45,521 nucleotides of DNA from Spirochaetota bacterium (lineage in GTDB: Bacteria > Spirochaetota > UBA4802 > JAFGJZ01), in the NCBI GenBank assembly GCA_016934935.1, contig JAFGRW010000100.1, positions 1 through 45,521 of the forward strand, read 5' to 3'. A model generated the notes under the pieces. The model had not been told where the DNA came from. It was given only the letters and a program-made list of their open reading frames with translations, and searched no databases. A program made the position numbers and the translations under genes. This document shows positions 41,582-45,521 of this stretch, piece by piece. Each line of letters opens with the position of its first letter. The stretch's first letter is position 1.

Positions 41582-42667
41582 ATGATCAATTATTTAAAAC
41601 ATCTTCGTCTTGGTAAAAACAGCACATGCGTGAATCCAATGATGCTTACAGCAATTATAACGTTTCGGTGTAATGCACGTTGTGTTATGTGTGACTCATG
41701 GAAAAAAACAAGTCATAAAGAAATTTCTGTTAAAGACTTTGAACAGATATTCCAAAGTTTGGGCAAAATGCATCTTGTAAGGCTTTCCGGAGGAGAGCCG
41801 TTTGTGCGTGATGATTTCACTGTTATAGCCGATAGTGCTGTCAGAATTTTGCGGCCACGGCTTTTACATGTTACAAGTAACGGTTTTTTAACGCAAAGAA
41901 TCGTTAATTTTGTGATAAATCGTGACAGGTCTGTTCCTCTTTTTCTGCTGTTTTCGATTGATGGAATGCATGAGTTACATGACGAAATTCGGGGAATAAA
42001 GGGTGCCTGGAATATGGTTAATAGAACAATAGAAGAGCTATCTTCATTAAGAAAAAAGTACAATTTTGGAATTGCTATTAATCAGACCATAGTAAATGAA
42101 AATAGTGTTTCGGAATATTCCCGTTTGCGCAAGCACTTTGAAAAGCATCGCGTTAGTGTTAATGTTGTTTTTGCGTATGATGAAAGTTCGACGTATACAT
42201 TAGATGCAAAAGGTATAACTAACAGCGCGGAACAGTTTAAAACTGTTGCAAAAATAGGCTCAGATAAACTTATAAACCTGTTTAATGAAGTTCAGGATGG
42301 ACTTAAGGGGGCATCTTTAGGGCACAGAATTTTAAAAAAATACTATTACAATGGAATGTACAACAGGCTTATAAAAGATTTTGATTCGCCTAATCCGAAA
42401 TGTGCCGCGCTTGGAGCACACATGAGAATTTTTCCTGACGGGTCGGTTCCGGTGTGCCAGTTTAATTCTACAATAATTGGAAATTTGGCAAAAGACGGTT
42501 TTGATAAAGTGTGGAATAGTGAAAAAGTTTATGCTAGCCGTAATTGGGTAAAAAATTGTAAAGGTTGCTGGGCAGAGTGTGAAGTTCTTCCAAGTGCTTT
42601 TTACAGCGGTGATATTTTAAAATCTATTTGTATGTATAAAAAATTTTTAAACATAAATCATGATTAA
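41582..42667 (+). CDS. Radical SAM protein with SPASM-type C-terminal cluster
   Basis: A 361-residue radical SAM enzyme. The CNARCVMCDSW motif (CxxxCxxC) binds the SAM [4Fe-4S] cluster. Barrel landmarks follow: LVRLSGGEPFVRDDF (GGE), VTSNGFLT and LFSIDGMHELHDEIRG. The C-terminal region has CAALGAHMRIFPDGSVPVCQ and KNCKGCWAEC, giving a SPASM/twitch-like auxiliary cluster. SPASM proteins modify peptides or complete other cofactors and lipids. It is preceded by the repeat copy B and the glycosyltransferase on the same strand. Substrate unknown. Confidence 0.88.
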   Translation: MINYLKHLRLGKNSTCVNPMMLTAIITFRCNARCVMCDSWKKTSHKEISVKDFEQIFQSLGKMHLVRLSGGEPFVRDDFTVIADSAVRILRPRLLHVTSNGFLTQRIVNFVINRDRSVPLFLLFSIDGMHELHDEIRGIKGAWNMVNRTIEELSSLRKKYNFGIAINQTIVNENSVSEYSRLRKHFEKHRVSVNVVFAYDESSTYTLDAKGITNSAEQFKTVAKIGSDKLINLFNEVQDGLKGASLGHRILKKYYYNGMYNRLIKDFDSPNPKCAALGAHMRIFPDGSVPVCQFNSTIIGNLAKDGFDKVWNSEKVYASRNWVKNCKGCWAECEVLPSAFYSGDILKSICMYKKFLNINHD

Positions 42668-42689
42668 TAACTTGTCTCTGGTTATAAGG

Positions 42690-42794
42690 ACTTGACGGGA
42701 TTTCCACCCGATTATAGAGTAGAAAGACCTTTTCGAAATCCGGCAGAGGGCAAGCCTGAAAGGCTGAAAACGCATTTTGCCGTAACGGGACCAG
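42690..42794 (+). promoter_or_regulatory. Structured leader before xseA, GEMM-like motif possible
   Basis: Two foldable elements precede xseA: CGGG ... CCCG (42696-42710) and an outer stem CGGCA (42741-42745) / TGCCG (42778-42782) around a hairpin AGCCT GAA AGGCT. The inner core GGGCAAGCCTGAAAGGCT, then AACGCA, resembles the first half of a c-di-GMP-I (GEMM) aptamer. The second half with the tetraloop receptor is not seen before the start codon. Confidence 0.3.
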
Positions 42795-44093
42795 ATGAAC
42801 AATACGCCACTATCAATAACTGAATTATCCTCTGTGATAAAGCAGACTATAGAGGGAAATTCTCTGCTTTCGAATGTTGCCGTGATAGGCGAAGTTTCGA
42901 ATGTTACAAATCACTCGTCCGGCCATATATATTTTACTCTTAAGGATTCAGGGGCGGTAATAAGCGCCGCATTTTTTAAGTACGCAAACCGGTCGTGCAA
43001 GGTGCGTCTGAAAGAGGGGCTTAAGGTTATAGCCTTGGGTTCGGTAACTGTTTACGAAAAACGTGGAAGCTATCAGCTTATTGTCAAATCGCTTATTGAA
43101 GACGGAATTGGCGAACTGCAACGGCAAATACAGGAACTAAAAGAGAGACTTTTAAAAGAAGGGCTCTTTGATAACGAGCGTAAAAAATCACTTCCTTTCC
43201 TCCCCCGGCGAATAGGCATTGTAACATCGCCAACCGGAGCTGCTTTCCGTGATATTTTAAAAGTTCTTTTGCGCCGGTTTCCCAATGTAGAAGTTGTTCT
43301 GGCGCCTGCGAAGGTACAGGGTTCTGATGCCTCTGTATCCATTGTCCGTGCAATCGAAGAGTTAAATAAAGAGAAATACAATATTGACCTTATTATAGCG
43401 GGGCGTGGAGGCGGCTCTTTTGAAGACCTTATGCCCTTTAATGAAGAACCGGCAGTACGTGCCTTCGCCGAATCGCGCGTGCCGATAATTTCGGCAGTAG
43501 GTCACCAGATCGATCACCCTCTTACCGATGACGCGGCCGATGCCTTCGCACCTACTCCGTCCGCCGCGGCGGAAATCGCGGTACCTGTAAAGGCAGAGCT
43601 TGAAAACGAGATCGAGTATTACAATAAGGCGCTTTTAAGCAGTCTTCAAAAACTTGCCGAACATTACCGCATGCGAATAGCCTCGGTAACACAGCGTCGA
43701 ATTTTTGAAAATCCGCTTGATATGATAAACATGAGGCAGTTAAATGTAGATGAATTGAGTTCACGCGTGACATATGCGTTAAGTTCGCTTTTACAGGACA
43801 AGCGTAACCAGCTTTCGCTTGCCGGTGACCTTGAAGAAAAAATCAATCTGGTATTGATGAAACGGCGGCATATGTTTGCCATGGCTCTTCAGTCGGTTGA
43901 TCAGTTATCGCCTCTGAAGGTAATGGCACGCGGTTATTCAGTGGTGCGTACCGACACAGGTGATTTTGTTAAAAACTGCAGGGCACTCAGTCCCGGGCAG
44001 AAATTTGATCTCTATTTTGCCGACGGAAGCGCGGCATGTGAAGTATTAAGCCTGAATAAAGGAGTAACCCTTGGAAAAGAAAAAGGTGAGTAA
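42795..44093 (+). CDS. xseA: Exodeoxyribonuclease VII large subunit
   Basis: A 432-residue protein. The N-terminal OB fold is VAVIGEVSNVTNHSSGHIYFTLKDSG; the exonuclease core has PRRIGIVTSPTGAAFRDIL, ILIIAGRGGGSFEDLMPFN (here LDLIIAGRGGG), and AVGHQIDHPLTDDAADAFAP. The helical C-terminus follows. XseA with XseB degrades single-stranded DNA from both ends in mismatch repair and recombination. Length is normal (about 400-450). The 3' end overlaps xseB by 23 bases. Confidence 0.96.
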   Translation: MNNTPLSITELSSVIKQTIEGNSLLSNVAVIGEVSNVTNHSSGHIYFTLKDSGAVISAAFFKYANRSCKVRLKEGLKVIALGSVTVYEKRGSYQLIVKSLIEDGIGELQRQIQELKERLLKEGLFDNERKKSLPFLPRRIGIVTSPTGAAFRDILKVLLRRFPNVEVVLAPAKVQGSDASVSIVRAIEELNKEKYNIDLIIAGRGGGSFEDLMPFNEEPAVRAFAESRVPIISAVGHQIDHPLTDDAADAFAPTPSAAAEIAVPVKAELENEIEYYNKALLSSLQKLAEHYRMRIASVTQRRIFENPLDMINMRQLNVDELSSRVTYALSSLLQDKRNQLSLAGDLEEKINLVLMKRRHMFAMALQSVDQLSPLKVMARGYSVVRTDTGDFVKNCRALSPGQKFDLYFADGSAACEVLSLNKGVTLGKEKGE

Positions 44094-44367
44094 AAAGGCC
44101 GAGCTGACTTTTGATAAGGCTTTGTCGATGTTGGAAGATATTGCCCGGCAGCTTGACTCCGGCGAGCTTGGTCTTGAAGAGTCTATCGAAAAATATGAAG
44201 AGGGCATGAAACTGTCAAAATTTTGCCAGGAGAGTCTGGAAAAGGCGGAGCGCAAAATAGTTCTTTTGCAGAAAAAAAACGGCGCTGTCTCTGAAAAAGA
44301 GGTCGCGGTTACGGAGGATACCGGTGAGATTGAAGATGATGATGAGGTTCAGGGCTCACTTTTATAA
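44071..44367 (+). CDS. xseB: Exodeoxyribonuclease VII small subunit
   Basis: A 98-residue helical protein. The family core is LTFDKALSMLEDIARQLDSG, then ELGLEESIEKYEEGMKL and the EKAERKI helix, followed by an acidic tail. XseB binds many copies per XseA. The start is TTG at 44071 with AGGAG eight bases upstream; it lies inside the end of xseA (23-base overlap), the typical coupled arrangement. The acidic tail overlaps the start of the next small lipoprotein gene. Confidence 0.93.
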   Translation: MEKKKVSKKAELTFDKALSMLEDIARQLDSGELGLEESIEKYEEGMKLSKFCQESLEKAERKIVLLQKKNGAVSEKEVAVTEDTGEIEDDDEVQGSLL

Positions 44368-44731
44368 GTCGGCTCTGATTTTAGTACTCTTGCTTTTTGC
44401 ATGCAGCAAAAACGGTAATATGAGTTTTTGCGTTATTCCTGAAGAGGGTAAAGATGCGTCCGAGTGCGGAACTGTCTTTACAATAGGTGAATTCAGGGCA
44501 ATAATAAGTTTAAAGGAACCTTTTGGTAAAGAGAGGGTTATCTATTCGATATTTGATATAGATTCGGGATCCGAAACTGCAGAAGAGATTGTAACTGTCG
44601 ATGTCGATCCGGATGCGATGAGTGCTTTCGCGGACATTGGTATCTATAACTCCGGGCGTTACCGTATAACGGTGACCACTGTTGACGGCACAAAACTGGC
44701 AGAGGGCGAGGTCGAAACCAGGGAGGAATAG
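44324..44731 (+). CDS. Small lipoprotein overlapping xseB
   Basis: A 135-residue protein. An N-terminal hydrophobic segment leads to a lipobox LLFAC (Cys 27), then a beta-rich domain of about 100 residues (TIGEFRAIISLKEPFGK; VDPDAMSAFADIGIYNSG). The likely start is GTG 44324, because GGAGG lies six bases upstream; ATGs at 44336-44342 are further from it. It overlaps xseB by 44 bases, so it is probably in the same transcript. No family is recognised. Confidence 0.6.
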   Translation: MRLKMMMRFRAHFYKSALILVLLLFACSKNGNMSFCVIPEEGKDASECGTVFTIGEFRAIISLKEPFGKERVIYSIFDIDSGSETAEEIVTVDVDPDAMSAFADIGIYNSGRYRITVTTVDGTKLAEGEVETREE

Positions 44732-44845
44732 TTCTTTGCAACCGGTTGACATTGTGTAAAAATCTGTTTAGAAGTCCATTCGGACTTGTAACGCAGGCTT
44801 TTTTTTGCATAAAAGTTTTTTGTTTTGAAATAATTGCAATAATAG

Positions 44846-44874
44846 TTGACAAAGATGGAAATACTGTGTAAATA
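44846..44874 (+). promoter_or_regulatory. Sigma-70-type promoter for the small lipoprotein gene at 44913
   Basis: TTGACA (44846-44851) and TAAATA (44869-44874) are 17 bases apart, the optimal spacing, with the ATG about 40 bases downstream. Confidence 0.7.
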
Positions 44875-44912
44875 ATAAAGATTATAAAAATCAGATTAAT
44901 TGGAGAAAAAAG

Positions 44913-45380
44913 ATGAAAAAAATACTTATGATGCTTTTAGCAGCGCTATTAGTTTTTTCTTTCGCAGGTTGTGACGATGATGAAGAAAAGAAAGATGCAG
45001 TAGTTATTGTAACACCTGGAAAAACATTTAATGTAACCGAAGACAATTTTGTTGACGGTGACTATGCACGTTTTAAGATGAATGTTCTTCAGGACACTAC
45101 TTACTCTATAACTGTTACATCAGTTGATGCCGATGGAAACACTAAAACGGATGCAGAATTCAATGTTGCTGCATATGCGTCAGAAGAGGATATGCTTGAT
45201 AATGAAAATTATTTTGCTGATGAGCCTTGTGTTGCTGGAGTTGTTTTCATTGACGAAGTGACAGGAAACGATTTCTATGGTGATGATACAGAGGCCGGTG
45301 CTGGATACGCGTATTTTGATATCTTAACATATGATGGTAATAAGACTTACACTATTGATGTTGAAACAACAAGTAAGTAA
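44913..45380 (+). CDS. Small acidic surface lipoprotein (PPC-like domain)
   Basis: A 155-residue lipoprotein (MKKILMMLLAALLVFSFAGC, Cys 20) with GGAGAAAAAAG upstream. The mature part is acidic and beta-rich. It resembles bacterial pre-peptidase C-terminal domains (YARFKMNVLQDTTYSITVTS, and YAYFDILTYDGNKTYTIDVE). It has its own strong promoter and a clear terminator, so it is a stand-alone unit, probably abundantly expressed. Function unknown. Confidence 0.7.
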   Translation: MKKILMMLLAALLVFSFAGCDDDEEKKDAVVIVTPGKTFNVTEDNFVDGDYARFKMNVLQDTTYSITVTSVDADGNTKTDAEFNVAAYASEEDMLDNENYFADEPCVAGVVFIDEVTGNDFYGDDTEAGAGYAYFDILTYDGNKTYTIDVETTSK

Positions 45381-45411
45381 TCTGAATAGTTAATCAATCG
45401 TGATATAACAG

Positions 45412-45439
45412 AAGAGCCGGTTTATTACCGGCTCTTTTT
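45412..45439 (+). terminator. Rho-independent terminator after the lipoprotein gene
   Basis: AAGAGCCGG (45412-45420), loop TTTATTA, CCGGCTCTT (45428-45436), then T to 45439. It ends the gene at 45380 and is the apparent insertion target of the intron that follows. Confidence 0.92.
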
Positions 45440-45440
45440 A

Positions 45441-45521
45441 GTGCGCCCAGCATGGGCGCAATCTAACGGGTTAAAGTCCCGAGTCTGCCCCGGTAGTGGG
45501 AAAGACATAGCTGAACACCAA
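45441..45521 (+). mobile_element. 5' end of a group IIC-like intron (runs off the window)
   Basis: The sequence from 45441 (GTGCGCCCAGCATGGGCGCA, then ATCTAACGGGTTAAAGTCCC and GAGTCTG...) matches the 5' end of bacterial group IIC introns such as the Oceanobacillus one: the GUGYG start, the GCCC(A/G)GCAUGGG hairpin and the UCUA..GGGU..AGUCCCGA block of domain I. It begins right after the T-run of a terminator, which is where class C introns insert. Reverse transcriptase and the 3' end would lie beyond the window. Confidence 0.85.

Noticed and set aside
37441-42667. Anti-phage defence system
   Set aside because: No nuclease, sensor, helicase or toxin domain is visible; PSD, Lgt-like, GT and radical SAM parts fit lipid or glycan chemistry instead.

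Overview
The window is a bacterial chromosome segment of moderate-to-low GC from a Gram-negative, motile, chemotactic organism. The gene mix suggests a free-living or host-associated spirochaete or a near relative: an intact fliM, a methyl-accepting chemotaxis protein, many lipoproteins with relaxed lipoboxes, a TonB-dependent receptor, RHH-type small regulators in several copies, parA/parB, xseA/xseB and class II aldolase. The phylum call is inference from gene content; no rRNA or tRNA is present to confirm it.

Region 1-3250 is accessory DNA. It holds the start of an RHH-type gene, the tail of a broken Rhs protein followed by a small PH-domain membrane protein, a decayed XRE/antitoxin/toxin set, an intact RelB/RelE-like pair and copies of a short repeat with inverted ends. 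From 3318 to 10898 come a chemoreceptor, a secreted protein related to peptidase-MA proteins but without the zinc motif, a large Ig/cadherin-like lipoprotein, an MFS transporter and a lipidated C45-type hydrolase.

Region 10908-18829 looks like a two-membrane nutrient or metal uptake locus. A tight minus-strand operon (surface lipoprotein, TonB-dependent receptor, beta-propeller lipoprotein, TonB) diverges from znuABC. A 33-bp palindrome between them overlaps a candidate znu promoter. Region 18814-23290 is a parAB locus with an aldo/keto reductase and an unrecognised 642-residue protein. Region 23551-34501 is mostly housekeeping: a zinc-ribbon membrane protein, a GT39-like membrane protein, an LtaS-like transferase, an amidohydrolase, exonuclease III, CorA, class II fructose-bisphosphate aldolase, and an isolated fliM coupled to a secreted protein.

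Region 34595-42667 is the least ordinary part. A three-gene minus-strand operon encodes an unrecognised 804-residue protein, a type II phosphatidylserine decarboxylase and a divergent prolipoprotein diacylglyceryl transferase (Lgt) paralogue. Opposite it lie an MJ1255-type glycosyltransferase and a radical SAM/SPASM protein, suggesting an undescribed lipid or lipid-conjugate modification pathway. The window closes with xseA-xseB, two small lipoproteins and, directly after a terminator hairpin, the first 81 bases of a group IIC-like intron that runs off the end.
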